This document shows, piece after piece, positions 28,385 through 40,476 of a DNA stretch of 64,000 nucleotides. Numbering within the stretch: the first letter of the stretch is position 1; each line of letters opens with the position of its first letter. A program made the position numbers and the translations under genes. The notes under the pieces were generated by a model. It saw only the letters and a program-made list of their open reading frames with translations. It did no database searches and was not told the DNA's origin. Source of the DNA: Bacteroidota bacterium (GTDB taxonomy: Bacteria > Bacteroidota > Rhodothermia > Rhodothermales > Rubricoccaceae); the NCBI GenBank assembly GCA_039821555.1, contig JBCBNX010000012.1, forward strand, positions 1 through 64,000, written 5' to 3'.

Positions 28385-29132
28385 CTGTTATTGAAGGAGC
28401 TTGGATGAGGTGACGGAGGGGCGAGAGTGTAACGATATCCGTTATGGTGTAGGTGCTATGTAAAAAACCTTGCCGCATGTATTTGTTTAGACAGTGGATA
28501 CTGCGTTGATAACATGGGGGTAAGTTGGACAAAAACCGCTTGCGCGTGTCCGGCCTTCTTCGTTCCTTCACTCATGCTGCTGCCAGCACTCGCGAGGGTG
28601 TCAGCGGCGGTGACGTTCCTTGACACGGTTGTACGCTCCAAAACGCTTACGTCTGATAGCGCAGGTCGGTCCAGCTTACTCTCTCAGGAGAGGCAGCGAA
28701 GCCGACGTGTGCACAGATGCTTCCGATTGATGCTTGGCTTGTGCCGGATCGACTCCCGGCCCGGCATACGAGCATCTCCCTGGGTTTGGTGCGGTGGTGC
28801 CCGGGGGCGCGCAGCCGATGCAAATCGGACGCGGCGCCCTTGATCGGCTCCGGCGCATCCTCCCTTGAATCATCGAGAAACGAAGCGACATGCTGGATCC
28901 CTGCGAGTGGATGCCCTGTGCATCCAGCGACACCGCGCACTAAACTGCGCGGTTGTGCGACGCTCCGCTGTGCCGAGCTCCCAATGAGCCGCAAGGCTTA
29001 GGAAGTGAGGGCCAAAGAGCCTTGCAGAAGTACCAGGATGTGCTTCCCCAAGTAGACACAGCAAGAACCAACTACGTGTGGGTCTCTGCTGGAATGCTGG
29101 GCTCGACCTCGGATTTGAGCGGTTGCGTGAGG

Positions 29133-29185
29133 GCTCACCCGGCCTCGCAAGGGCTGCGCGCTGCGCGGCTAGCGAGACGGTGAGC
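29133..29185. other. Long GC-rich hairpin
   Basis: GCTCACC (29133-29139) pairs with GGTGAGC (29179-29185), CTCGC pairs with GCGAG inside it, and GCTGCGC pairs with GCGCGGC at the top. This makes a long three-part stem in otherwise featureless sequence. It may belong to an unrecognised RNA or be a degenerate palindromic repeat. Confidence 0.4.
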
Positions 29186-29460
29186 GGCGCTTTAACTCGA
29201 ACTGCGCCCGTGGCACTCCGGTGACACGAACGCAGGCGGGTGAAGGCACGATCACTCTGCTCGGCGGCTGTCGGGCAGCGAGCGTCGGCACCCGAAGGCA
29301 GAACGAACGAAGCGGCCTCGATGGCGGCGTTTCGGCGCGGGATGTAGCACGCAGCGACGCTGCGCGGCTACGCGAACTCCCAAGCCGATACGGCTTGTCG
29401 TCGGATCGGTCGTGTTCGAGAAGACTGCAGAGACGGTGCCACCGTTCAAGGAAACGTTGG

Positions 29461-29489
29461 AAGAGCCCGCGCCTCGGCGTGGGCTCTTC
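29461..29489. terminator. Terminator-like hairpin upstream of ileS
   Basis: AAGAGCCCGCGCC and GGCGTGGGCTCTT pair over almost the full length (one G-U) with a tiny loop, about 110 bp before the ileS start. There is no long T tract. It could end an unknown upstream transcript or act as a leader attenuator for ileS. Confidence 0.4.
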
Positions 29490-29597
29490 TATGTTCGGAC
29501 GGTGCGGAAGGACCTCGGTGGGAGCGGGTACGGGCAGGAATCAACGTATCTTGCGGATCTATCCCTGTACGACGTTTTTCCGCTGGCTCCACCCACG

Positions 29598-32500
29598 ATG
29601 TATCCCGATCCCAAAGGCTTCGCGCACCCCGCGTCCGAGGAGGCTGTCCTCGCCAAGTGGCAAGCGGAGCAGATCTTCGAGCAGAGCCTCGCCATCCGGG
29701 ACGGCGCGCCGCACTTCGTCTTCTACGAGGGGCCGCCGACGGCCAACGGGAAGCCGGGCATTCACCACGTGATGGCGCGCACCATCAAGGACCTCTTCTG
29801 TCGCTACAAGACGATGCAGGGCTTCCGCGTGGACCGCAAGGCAGGGTGGGACACACACGGCCTCCCCGTCGAGATCGAAGTCGAGAAGGAGTTAGGCCTC
29901 CAGGGCCGCGATCAGATCGAATCCTACGGCGTCGCTGAGTACAACCATGCATGCCGCGAGTCGGTGCTGCGCTACAAAGACCTATGGGACACGCTCACGC
30001 AGCGCATGGGCTACTGGGTCGACCTCGACGACCCATACGTCACCTTCGAGAACGACTACATCGAGTCGGTGTGGTCGCTCCTCAAGAAGATCAACGACAC
30101 GCCCGGCCCCGACGGCGAGCCGCTGCTGTATCGCGGGTACAAGATTCAGTGGTACAGCCCTGGGTCTGGCACCGTCCTGTCGAGCCACGAGGTGTCGCTC
30201 GGCTACAAAGAAGTTCAGGATCCGAGTGTCACGATCAAGTTTCCCGTGCGTGGCGAGGCCGACACGTACTTCCTTGCCTGGACGACAACGCCCTGGACGC
30301 TGCCCTCGAACGCTGGGCTGGCCGTCGGGTCGACCATCGACTACGCCAAGGTCAAGCGCACCAACGAAGAGGGGGACACCGAATATGTCATCCTCGCGAC
30401 CGCGCTGCTCGGCCAGGTCCTTGACGATAAGACCGTTGAGATCGTGGACCAGATGACCGGCGCTGAACTTGTCGGGATGCGCTACGAACCGGTGTTCTCC
30501 GCGTTTGAAGACCTGCATGGGGAAGACGCTGCGTGGAAGGTTGTCGCCGCCGACTTCGTCTCGACCGAGGACGGTACGGGCATCGTCCACATGGCCCCGG
30601 CTTTTGGTGCGGACGACTTTCTGATCGGTCAGAAAGAAGGCTTGCCGATGTTTAACCCCGTGCGGGCGGATGGGACGTTCGACGGCACGTACGCCTTCAT
30701 CGAGGGACAGTGGTTCAAGGAGGCCGACAGAGCGATCAGCCGCGACCTCCGCCAGCGCGGGCTGCTGCTGAAGCACCAGACCTACCTCCACAACTACCCG
30801 CACGACTGGCGCAAAGGCACGCCGCTCATGTCGTACCCAGTCGACTCGTGGTTCATCCGCACAACCGCGATCAAAGACCGGCTCGTGGCGCTCAACAAGA
30901 CGATCAACTGGCAGCCGGAGGGGATCGGCACAGGCCGCTTCGGCGCGTGGCTGGATGGGAATGTGGATTGGGCGATCAGCCGGATGCGCTACTGGGCGAC
31001 GCCGCTCCCCATCTGGGTCAGCGACCGCTACCCGGACCATGTCGAGGTCATCGGCACGATCGCAGAGCTGCGCGCCAGGTGCGGCGGTGCGTTTCCCGAA
31101 GACGCGATTAACCCCGGGACGGGCGAGGTCGATCTCCACCGTCCCTACGTCGATGCGATCACCTGGCCAGACGGCAACGGCGGGACGATGCGCCGCGTCC
31201 CCGACCTCCTCGATGTGTGGTTCGATTCCGGCGCGATGCCGTACGCGCAGTGGCACTACCTCGCCTCGGTCCCCGACGACGAGCAGGACCCCGAGATCGT
31301 CGCGCAGTTCAAGGCCAACTTCCCCGCCGACTTCATCGCCGAGGGCGTCGACCAGACGCGTGGGTGGTTCTACACGCTCCACGCCATCGCCGCGCTCACG
31401 CAGCAGTCGGTCGCCTATGAGAACGTCGTCGTTAACGGTCTCGTCCTCGACGCAGAGGGCCAAAAGATGTCGAAGTCGAAGGGCAACGCCGTCGACCCGT
31501 TCGCTACGATCGCCGAGCACGGCGCAGACCCCGTGCGCTGGACGCTGATGGCCGCGAGCCCGCCGTGGGAAAGCCTGCGCTACGACGACGCCCGCGTCCT
31601 CGAGACGCGCCGCAAGCTCTTCGGCACGCTCACCAACACCTACAGCTTCTTCGCCACCTACGCCAACATCGACGGCTTCGCATATGACGCATCGGCTCGC
31701 ATGCCTGTCGCGGACCGCGCCGAACTCGACCGGTGGGTCGTGAGTCGGCTTCAGACGACCATCGCGGAGACGACGGACGCGTACGACGGCTACCACCCGA
31801 CCAAAGCAGCCCGCGCCGTCGAGACGTTCGTCGACGACCTCTCGAACTGGTACGTCCGCCGCGGCCGACGGCGCTACTGGAATAAGGTCGCAGGCCTCGG
31901 GTCGCTGGTCGAAGGTCAGAGCCAGAATGACTCGAGTCCTGCGACTTCCGACCTGGGACCTGATAAGCAGGCCGCGTACGAGACGCTCTACGAGTGCCTG
32001 CTCACGGTCGCGCAACTCATGGCGCCACTTGCGCCGTTCTACAGCGAGTGGCTCTTCGGCAACCTCGCCACGGGACGCGACGACCTCCCGGCGTCGGTGC
32101 ACCTCACCGACTTCCCGCAGGTGGTGGAGGCCGAGCGCGACGAAACGTTGGAGTACCGCATGGCGGTGGCGCGTTCGGTCGCTTCCACGGCGCTCGCGCT
32201 GCGCAACGAGGCGCAACTCAACGTGCGTCAGCCGCTCGGCACGCTCCGCGTGGTGACGGGCAATGCGGGTGTCGATGAGGTGGCGCTCGCCGCGGTCGCC
32301 GCCATCGTGCGTGAGGAGGTGAACGTCAAGACCGTCGAAGGCATCGCGGCAGACAGCGGCCTCGTGCAGAAGACCGCCAAGCCCAACTTCAAGGCGCTTG
32401 GCCGTCGCCTCGGCAAGCAGATGAAGGCGGCCAACCAAGCTATCCGCTCGCTCACCACGGACGACATCGTCGCCTACGAGCAAACGGGCACCCTCACGCT

Positions 32501-32951
32501 CGACCTCAATGGGGGCGCTGTCACCTTTGGCGAGGGCGACATCGACGTGCAGAGCGAAGGGCTCGACGGCCAACTCGTCGGGCAAGACGCCGTAACGCAC
32601 CCGAATGGCCAGGTGACGAGCGTCGTGGTTGCTCTCGATCCTGCGATCACAGACTCGCTGCGTGCCGAAGGCTATGCCCGTGAGTTTGTCAACCGCGTCC
32701 AAACCCTCCGGAAGCGCGCCGATTTCGACGTCACCGACCGTATCGCCATCACCTTTGCCGCCGAAACGTTCCTCACCGACGCGCTGGCCGCACATGCGGC
32801 AACGATCCGGAACGAGACCTTGGCCGTCACGTTGCACGCCTCCGAGCAGCCTGAGGGTGAAACGGTCGAAACGTTCGCAGAGCGCGAGGCCATCGACGGC
32901 ACCCCCATCACCATTGCTCTGCAGCGCGTGCTCGCTGACGCCGACGCCTAG
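29598..32951 (+). CDS. ileS: Isoleucyl-tRNA synthetase (long form)
   Basis: The 1117-residue class I aminoacyl-tRNA synthetase charges tRNA-Ile. The HIGH-type motif is in PPTANGKPGIHH near residue 50, and the KMSKS motif is exact (GQKMSKSKGN). The CP1 editing domain with TTPWTLPSN lies between them, and the anticodon-binding domain follows. The length and C-terminal extension match the eukaryote-like IleS2 form common in Bacteroidota. ATG 29598 (MYPDPKGFAHP) is the natural start; the frame upstream is open but not coding. A dksA-like gene follows 21 bp downstream. Confidence 0.95.
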   Translation: MYPDPKGFAHPASEEAVLAKWQAEQIFEQSLAIRDGAPHFVFYEGPPTANGKPGIHHVMARTIKDLFCRYKTMQGFRVDRKAGWDTHGLPVEIEVEKELGLQGRDQIESYGVAEYNHACRESVLRYKDLWDTLTQRMGYWVDLDDPYVTFENDYIESVWSLLKKINDTPGPDGEPLLYRGYKIQWYSPGSGTVLSSHEVSLGYKEVQDPSVTIKFPVRGEADTYFLAWTTTPWTLPSNAGLAVGSTIDYAKVKRTNEEGDTEYVILATALLGQVLDDKTVEIVDQMTGAELVGMRYEPVFSAFEDLHGEDAAWKVVAADFVSTEDGTGIVHMAPAFGADDFLIGQKEGLPMFNPVRADGTFDGTYAFIEGQWFKEADRAISRDLRQRGLLLKHQTYLHNYPHDWRKGTPLMSYPVDSWFIRTTAIKDRLVALNKTINWQPEGIGTGRFGAWLDGNVDWAISRMRYWATPLPIWVSDRYPDHVEVIGTIAELRARCGGAFPEDAINPGTGEVDLHRPYVDAITWPDGNGGTMRRVPDLLDVWFDSGAMPYAQWHYLASVPDDEQDPEIVAQFKANFPADFIAEGVDQTRGWFYTLHAIAALTQQSVAYENVVVNGLVLDAEGQKMSKSKGNAVDPFATIAEHGADPVRWTLMAASPPWESLRYDDARVLETRRKLFGTLTNTYSFFATYANIDGFAYDASARMPVADRAELDRWVVSRLQTTIAETTDAYDGYHPTKAARAVETFVDDLSNWYVRRGRRRYWNKVAGLGSLVEGQSQNDSSPATSDLGPDKQAAYETLYECLLTVAQLMAPLAPFYSEWLFGNLATGRDDLPASVHLTDFPQVVEAERDETLEYRMAVARSVASTALALRNEAQLNVRQPLGTLRVVTGNAGVDEVALAAVAAIVREEVNVKTVEGIAADSGLVQKTAKPNFKALGRRLGKQMKAANQAIRSLTTDDIVAYEQTGTLTLDLNGGAVTFGEGDIDVQSEGLDGQLVGQDAVTHPNGQVTSVVVALDPAITDSLRAEGYAREFVNRVQTLRKRADFDVTDRIAITFAAETFLTDALAAHAATIRNETLAVTLHASEQPEGETVETFAEREAIDGTPITIALQRVLADADA

Positions 32952-32972
32952 TTCGTGAACCGTAATTCACCC

Positions 32973-33389
32973 ATGGCCGAACTCCCCAATCCCGACCTCA
33001 AAACTGGTCGTCCTACGCCCTTCTCCGACGCCGAGCTCGCCGAGTTTCAGCAGTTGATCCTCGACAAGCGCGCGGCCGCCATGGAGGAAGTCGACGCCAT
33101 GCGCGCTCAAATCGCGGAGGCCCGCGACGCTGAATCGGACTCGGCGTACTCGTTTCACATGGCCGACGCTGGTACGGACGCCATGGAGCAAGAGAAGCGC
33201 TACATGATGATCGCTCGCCAGCAGAAGTATGTGGGCTATCTCGACCGGGCGCTCACACGCATCGAAAACAAGACGTACGGCGTCTGCAAGGTGACGGGCG
33301 AGCCGATTGCAAAGGAGCGGCTCCGCGCCGTTCCCCATACCGAGATCAGCATCGCGGCGAAGTTGAAGCAGCAGAAAGGGAAGAGTTGA
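32973..33389 (+). CDS. DksA/TraR-family regulator lacking the zinc finger
   Basis: The 138-residue protein has an N-terminal coiled-coil (ELAEFQQLILDKRAAAMEEV) and the family C-terminus, ENKTYGVCKVTGEPIAKERLRAVPHTEIS. In classical DksA this part carries a C4 zinc finger; here only one Cys remains, the usual state in Bacteroidota. It is expected to bind RNA polymerase through the secondary channel and modulate stringent-response promoters. ATG 32973 is preferred over an upstream GTG. It is probably co-transcribed with ileS. Confidence 0.85.
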   Translation: MAELPNPDLKTGRPTPFSDAELAEFQQLILDKRAAAMEEVDAMRAQIAEARDAESDSAYSFHMADAGTDAMEQEKRYMMIARQQKYVGYLDRALTRIENKTYGVCKVTGEPIAKERLRAVPHTEISIAAKLKQQKGKS

Positions 33390-33439
33390 TTTTCCGTCTC
33401 TAGCCCTGGTTCTTGGTTGTGAAGCACCCCGCCCCTTTG

Positions 33440-34765
33440 ATGTCGCCCGTCGCGCCTCATCCGCAGTTCACGTTCGTGCGTGAAGTCGGCGGCATCGAAG
33501 AACTGCGTCACCGTGAAAACGATTTGACGGTGTTGCTGCTTCAGCAGGCTGCGGCGCCAGTCGTGACGTTCATGGTGACGTACAGCGTCGGCAGCCGCAA
33601 TGAGCACACGGGGCTGACGGGCGCGACGCACCTCCTGGAACACCTGATGTTCAAGGGCACCAAGCGGTTTAACAAGGCGGCGGGGCAGACCATCTTCAAT
33701 GTGCTCCAGCGCGTCGGCGCGCAGGTCAACGCGACCACGTGGTATGACCGTACGAATTACTTCGCACTCCTGCCCAAAGAGCACCTCAGCCTCGCCGTCG
33801 AGATCGAGGCGGACCGGATGCGCGGGGCACTCGTCAGTGACGAGGATCTTGCCAGCGAGCGCACCGTCGTGCTCAACGAACTCGACCGCGGCGAGAACGA
33901 ACCGCTGCGCAAACTCCTCCATGCCGTCTGGAGCGTGGCGTTCGTTGCCCACCCCTACGGCCACCCGACCATCGGGTGGCGCTCCGATGTGGAGACTGTC
34001 GAGGCTGACGACCTCCGTCACTTTTACGACACGTACTACTGGCCCTCGAATGCCACCATCTCCGTGATCGGTGACTTTGATCGGGCTGAGGCACTCGGGC
34101 TGGTGCATCAGCACTTTGGCCATATCCAAGCCCAGGCATCCCTCGGCGGCGATGGCGCACAACCGTTCGTGAGTCCTCAGGCCGTTACACGTGAGCCGCC
34201 ACAGATTGGAGAACGTCGCCTGGTGATCCGCCAAGCTGGGCAACTCGGGGCCGTGCTCTGTGCGTACAAAGCGTGCTCGGGCCTCGATGCCGACGCAGAC
34301 ACCTTGGACGTGCTGGCCACAGCGCTCACCTCGGGCAAGTCGAGCCGTCTCTACCGCCGCCTCACCGACGAGGGACTGACGACGTCAACCTTCGCCTACT
34401 TTCCTCGACTCCGGGACCCCGGCCTGTTTATGGTCTACGGGGCGCTCGCGCCTGACGTGGAGCACCGAGTCGTTGAGGAAGCGCTCCGTTCGATCCTCGC
34501 CGAGATTGCAGCCGAGGGGCTGACGGCGTCCGAACTTGAGCGCGCGCGTCGTCAGACGGTGGCGCAGGATGCCTACGGCCGTGACGGCCCCTATGCCATT
34601 GCCAGCCAACTCAACGAGGCCATCGCCGTGGGTGACTGGACGCTCTACGCGACCTACCGCGAACGCATCGCCTTGGTCACAGAAGCCGATGTGCAGCGCG
34701 TGGCGGCTAGCATGTTCGTTGACGATCGGCTCACGGTCGGTCACTACGTGCCAGAGCCCGCGTAG
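33440..34765 (+). CDS. M16 family zinc metallopeptidase
   Basis: The 441-residue protein carries the inverted zinc motif H64-L-L-E-H68 (ATHLLEHLMFKGT) and the distal zinc-binding glutamate region ERTVVLNELDRGEN. A C-terminal M16 domain follows, with no second zinc site. Members form a clamp-like chamber and degrade small or unfolded peptides, often as pairs. No signal peptide is visible with ATG 33440, so a cytoplasmic role is likely. It starts 50 bp after the dksA-like gene. Confidence 0.9.
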   Translation: MSPVAPHPQFTFVREVGGIEELRHRENDLTVLLLQQAAAPVVTFMVTYSVGSRNEHTGLTGATHLLEHLMFKGTKRFNKAAGQTIFNVLQRVGAQVNATTWYDRTNYFALLPKEHLSLAVEIEADRMRGALVSDEDLASERTVVLNELDRGENEPLRKLLHAVWSVAFVAHPYGHPTIGWRSDVETVEADDLRHFYDTYYWPSNATISVIGDFDRAEALGLVHQHFGHIQAQASLGGDGAQPFVSPQAVTREPPQIGERRLVIRQAGQLGAVLCAYKACSGLDADADTLDVLATALTSGKSSRLYRRLTDEGLTTSTFAYFPRLRDPGLFMVYGALAPDVEHRVVEEALRSILAEIAAEGLTASELERARRQTVAQDAYGRDGPYAIASQLNEAIAVGDWTLYATYRERIALVTEADVQRVAASMFVDDRLTVGHYVPEPA

Positions 34766-34804
34766 GATAGTCCGCGCAAGGTCAGGCGAACGGGTGTGCT
34801 GGGG

Positions 34805-35053
34805 CTAATTCAGGTGCACCCGCCACGTCCTCCCGGGGATAGAAGACGAGGGCACACGGAGCGCGCCGCCGTAGTGTGCTCCTCTTCCTCTGCGGTCCCT
34901 GTCCGTAGCGAGCGCGGGCATGGCTACGAACGAGTTCGGGAACACGCGGGCGGTCGGTTCTACCTGGGGCGTACGGGCGGCGAGGACGAGTAAGCCGCCG
35001 ATGAGCACGAACGGCACGACGAAGGAGGCAAAGAACAGGACGAATGCGAGCAT
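34805..35053 (-). CDS. Small single-pass membrane protein (hypothetical)
   Basis: An 82-residue ORF has one strong N-terminal hydrophobic helix (FVLFFASFVVPFVLIGGLLV, residues 4-23) followed by a basic, Arg-rich tail. The helix argues for a real gene, but no family is recognised and the tail may be non-native. It is convergent with the M16 peptidase gene. Confidence 0.35.
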   Translation of the reverse strand: MLAFVLFFASFVVPFVLIGGLLVLAARTPQVEPTARVFPNSFVAMPALATDRDRRGRGAHYGGALRVPSSSIPGRTWRVHLN

Positions 35054-35445
35054 GGCACGGGAAGGGCTTTGAAGATGTGAATAGTACAAACGTCCAAAAC
35101 GTTCATCAGGTTGCCTGGAAAATCACGGAGTCCTGGATCGAGGAAACCCCGATTTCTAGGTGCGAGGAACGCACCCAGGTACCTCGTTGCAGTTGCACGC
35201 ACGTCGCCTCAGCCAGCGCGCTCCCGACCATGCCCAACGCTCTAAATTCGCCACCTCGCTAGACACTGGAAGAGGTCGGTTCGACCATCGGTACAACCAG
35301 CGAGGTCGAGGAGACGCGCTTTTCGGAACGTTCTCGGCGAGCGAGCGACCCGGCGGGCTACACAGGAGGGGCTGCTACGCCGTGACAAGACGACGAGATC
35401 ACGCCCAACGTAGCCTGAGTGGTCGCCCGACTCGGTAGTGAGGCA
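35054..35445. other. Intergenic stretch without a recognised gene
   Basis: I see no supported gene between the small membrane protein and the clpC terminator. A CDS is possible only in short low-quality frames. The sequence near 35080-35110 is relatively AT-richer and could hold the promoter of the small minus-strand gene. Confidence 0.4.
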
Positions 35446-35499
35446 CCAACACAAAGCGCCCCGCCTTCCGGATCGGGAGGGCGGGGCGCTTTGTGTTGG
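35446..35499 (-). terminator. clpC terminator
   Basis: A perfect 20-bp stem is formed by 35446-35465 (CCAACACAAAGCGCCCCGCC) and 35480-35499, with a 14-nt loop. It begins 13 bp after the clpC stop codon on the minus strand and is the strongest hairpin in the window. Confidence 0.85.
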
Positions 35500-35512
35500 G
35501 TCCAGGCGAAAG

Positions 35513-38083
<2,571 letters not shown>

Positions 38084-38389
38084 GCGGAGTGGGCGGGCAG
38101 AGTGAAGAGAGCGATGAGGGTACCGTGCAGGCGAACCGGACTAAAGCAGCCGGCCAAGCTTGCCGATACTCTTAGATAGAGCATCGAGCAAAGCCACACC
38201 TGGAAGGGTGTCAAAAAGCACGCCAAGCGCGGTGGCGCGGGCTGTTGCGGCCCGGCTTCTGCGGTGGCGGAGAAGTCCAACCGGACCTTCTGCGCGCTGT
38301 TCCTGCCTAGGGGCCTCGTAAAACGGGTAGGGGCACCCGTGTCAAGGCCAGCGGTGAATCGACGTGCTGAGCGGTTGCCCTGAAATGCT
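38084..38389. other. clpC upstream region
   Basis: These 306 bases between clpC and the iscA-type gene (both minus strand) hold no gene. They must include the clpC promoter. I see no clear heat-shock (CIRCE-like) inverted repeat. Confidence 0.4.
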
Positions 38390-38415
38390 GAACGGACCGC
38401 CAAGACGGTCCGTTC
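38390..38415 (-). terminator. Hairpin after the iscA-type gene
   Basis: GAACGGACCG and CGGTCCGTTC pair perfectly with a 6-nt loop, 27 bp after the stop codon on the minus strand. The T tract is weak. Confidence 0.6.
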
Positions 38416-38442
38416 AGGGAATTCGTAGAAGCGAGGAGGTCG

Positions 38443-38817
38443 CTAGGCGCCGAAGCTGGAGCCGCAACCGCAAGTCTCCGTGGCGTTCGGGTTCTCGAAC
38501 ACGAAGCCGCGCGCGTCGAGCCCGTCGTGGTAGTCGACCGTCGTGCCCATGAGGTAGAGCCCATGGCGCTTGTCCATGAAGATGGCGACGCCGTCCTGCT
38601 CGAACTGGAGGTCGTGCTCCTTCTGCTTGTCGAAGCCGAGGATGTAGCTCATACCCGAGCAGCCGCCGCCGCGGACGCCCACGCGGAGCCCGTAGCCGTC
38701 GGGGATCTGCTTGTTGGCGATGATCTTCTTCACCTCCGTCGAGGCACGATCGGAGAGAATGACCGGGTTCGGACGCTTCTTCGTTTTGGCCGGGGCAACG
38801 GCGATATCGACGCTCAT
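38443..38817 (-). CDS. HesB/IscA-family iron-sulfur cluster assembly protein
   Basis: The 124-residue protein has the A-type carrier signature: the first cysteine in GVRGGGCSGMSYILGF and the C-terminal pair in ATETCGCGSSF. These three cysteines hold an Fe-S cluster or iron for delivery to apo-proteins in the cytoplasm. ATG 38817 is chosen to give the normal length of about 120. Whether it corresponds to IscA, ErpA or SufA cannot be resolved without phylogeny. Confidence 0.9.
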   Translation of the reverse strand: MSVDIAVAPAKTKKRPNPVILSDRASTEVKKIIANKQIPDGYGLRVGVRGGGCSGMSYILGFDKQKEHDLQFEQDGVAIFMDKRHGLYLMGTTVDYHDGLDARGFVFENPNATETCGCGSSFGA

Positions 38818-39060
38818 GGCGATGGAGGCTACGGGACGATGGGTGGTTGGGGCGGGAAGAACCGAGGCGTGCACGGGCTGTTCCGGCCTCACGGAATCTC
38901 CGGCGCACCGTGCCGGGCAGTAGAACGCCGGGCCAAGCGTACTACGCCAAGAGCATGTCGGGACCGAGCCTGTGTGAGCGCGGAGCCCGTTCAAGCGTGG
39001 AGCCCGAGCGAGATCCGGGGTGCGGCGTATCCTACCCCGCTTGTCGCCAACGCCGCACCC

Positions 39061-40473
39061 ATGTCCGACCCTACCTGGATCTCCCTGCTGCCCCCCGTCC
39101 TCGCCATCGTGTTGGCGATCTGGACGCGGCAGGTCTACGCTTCGCTCGCGGCGGGCGTCTGGCTCGGCTGGACGATCCTCAACGGCTGGAACCCGCTCGC
39201 CGGGCTGGGCGCGGCCATCGAGGCGGCGGTGGCCGTCGTGGGCGACGCGGGCAACGCGCGGGTGCTCGGCTTCACGCTCGTGATCGGCGCGCTCATAGCC
39301 ACGATAGAGGCTAGCGGCGGCGTGCGCGGCTTCGTCGACTGGCTCGAACGGCGGCGGCTCGTCACGTCGGGGCGGCGGGCGCGGCTGCTCGCCTTCGTGA
39401 TCGGCGTCGTCATCTTCATCGAGTCGAACATCACCGTGCTCGTCGCCGGGGCCGTCGGGCGGCCGCTCTTCGACCGCTACCGGCTCTCCCGCGAGAAGCT
39501 TGCCTACCTCATCGACGCGACCTCGGCAAGCGTGTGCATCCTGATCCCACTCAACGCGTGGGGCGCATACGTGCTTGCGCTCCTCGGCGAGGTCGGCGTG
39601 GACGACCCGCTGGGCACGTTTGTCGCCGCGATCCCGCTTAACCTTTACGCGCTCGCGGCAGTCACCCTCGCGGCCATCGTCGCAGTGACGGGCTGGACGA
39701 TTGGCCCGATGAAGCGGGCTGAGGCGCGCGCAGCCACCGGACAGATCGCCGACGATGATGCTGCCCCGATGCTAGACGAAGCGGCCCTCGTACCGGACCC
39801 GACCACGGCGATTCCGCCCCGCCCAGTCAACATGCTGCTCCCACTCGGCGTGATGGTCGTGATGATGCCGCTCGGCCTCCTCATCACAGGCGGCGGCGAC
39901 CTCCGTGCCGGGAGTGGCTCCACAAGCGTGCTGTGGGCTGTCCTCGCCGGGCTGGCCGTTGCCTGGGTCTTGCTGCTCGCCCAGCGCGCGTTCACCGTCG
40001 AGAAGCTCACGCAGATCGGGCTTCGCGGGGCAGGGGGGATGCTCGGGATGGCGCTCGTGCTGTTGCTCGCCCTCGCGCTCGGCGCTGTGGCGCGCGAACT
40101 CGGGACGGGCGTCTATGTCGCGCAGCTCGTGGCGGGCACGTTGCCGCCGCCGGTGCTGCTTCCGGTGGTCTTTCTCACGGGCGCGTTCATCGCGTTCTCA
40201 ACGGGGACAAGCTGGGGCACGTTCGCCATCATGGTACCGATCGCCGTGCCCGTCGCCGTGACGCTCGGGCTGCCCGCTGCGCCGTTCCTGGCGGCGGCGC
40301 TCAGCGGCGGCATCTTCGGTGACCACGCCTCGCCAATCTCGGACACGACCATCGTGTCGAGCCTAGCGGCGGCCACCGACCACGTGGCGCACGTCCGTAC
40401 GCAGTTACCGTACGCACTCATTGCTGCGACCGTGGCCTCGCTCGGGTTTGCCGTCGTCGGCGCGAGCCTGTAG
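39061..40473 (+). CDS. Na+/H+ antiporter, NhaC family
   Basis: The 470-residue inner-membrane protein has about 11-12 hydrophobic segments. Family marks include VVIFIESNITVLVAGAVGRP, FIAFSTGTSWGTFAIMVPIA and SGGIFGDHASPISDTTIVSS, the last typical of NhaC. It exports Na+ in exchange for H+, which suits a marine or halophilic host. ATG 39061 is the first methionine adjacent to the first membrane helix; the long upstream open frame is antisense to the iscA-type gene and is not coding. Confidence 0.88.
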   Translation: MSDPTWISLLPPVLAIVLAIWTRQVYASLAAGVWLGWTILNGWNPLAGLGAAIEAAVAVVGDAGNARVLGFTLVIGALIATIEASGGVRGFVDWLERRRLVTSGRRARLLAFVIGVVIFIESNITVLVAGAVGRPLFDRYRLSREKLAYLIDATSASVCILIPLNAWGAYVLALLGEVGVDDPLGTFVAAIPLNLYALAAVTLAAIVAVTGWTIGPMKRAEARAATGQIADDDAAPMLDEAALVPDPTTAIPPRPVNMLLPLGVMVVMMPLGLLITGGGDLRAGSGSTSVLWAVLAGLAVAWVLLLAQRAFTVEKLTQIGLRGAGGMLGMALVLLLALALGAVARELGTGVYVAQLVAGTLPPPVLLPVVFLTGAFIAFSTGTSWGTFAIMVPIAVPVAVTLGLPAAPFLAAALSGGIFGDHASPISDTTIVSSLAAATDHVAHVRTQLPYALIAATVASLGFAVVGASL

Positions 40474-40476
40474 AGG

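Larger units (their letters stand above)
28385..29597. other. Gene-poor 1.2-kb region before ileS
   Basis: I found no convincing gene on either strand. ORFs up to about 115 codons exist (for example 28647-28994 minus), but they look like random translation. Two strong hairpins stand out, at 29133-29185 and 29461-29489. The final 100 bases should hold the ileS promoter and 5' UTR; a TATCTT-type element near 29550 is a weak candidate. Confidence 0.5.

Noticed and set aside
28647..28994. A minus-strand 115-codon gene
   Set aside because: Its composition is that of random translation and it shows no motif, signal or neighbour support.
29412..29597. An N-terminal extension of IleRS
   Set aside because: The open frame covers a strong hairpin and has no similarity to the IleRS N-terminus; ATG 29598 matches the family start.
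32973..33389. A damaged DksA gene because of missing zinc cysteines
   Set aside because: Loss of these cysteines is normal for the Bacteroidota members of the family, and the rest is well kept.
38527..39060. An N-terminal extension of the NhaC-type antiporter
   Set aside because: The open frame runs antisense to the iscA-type gene and lacks membrane segments; ATG 39061 starts directly at the first helix.
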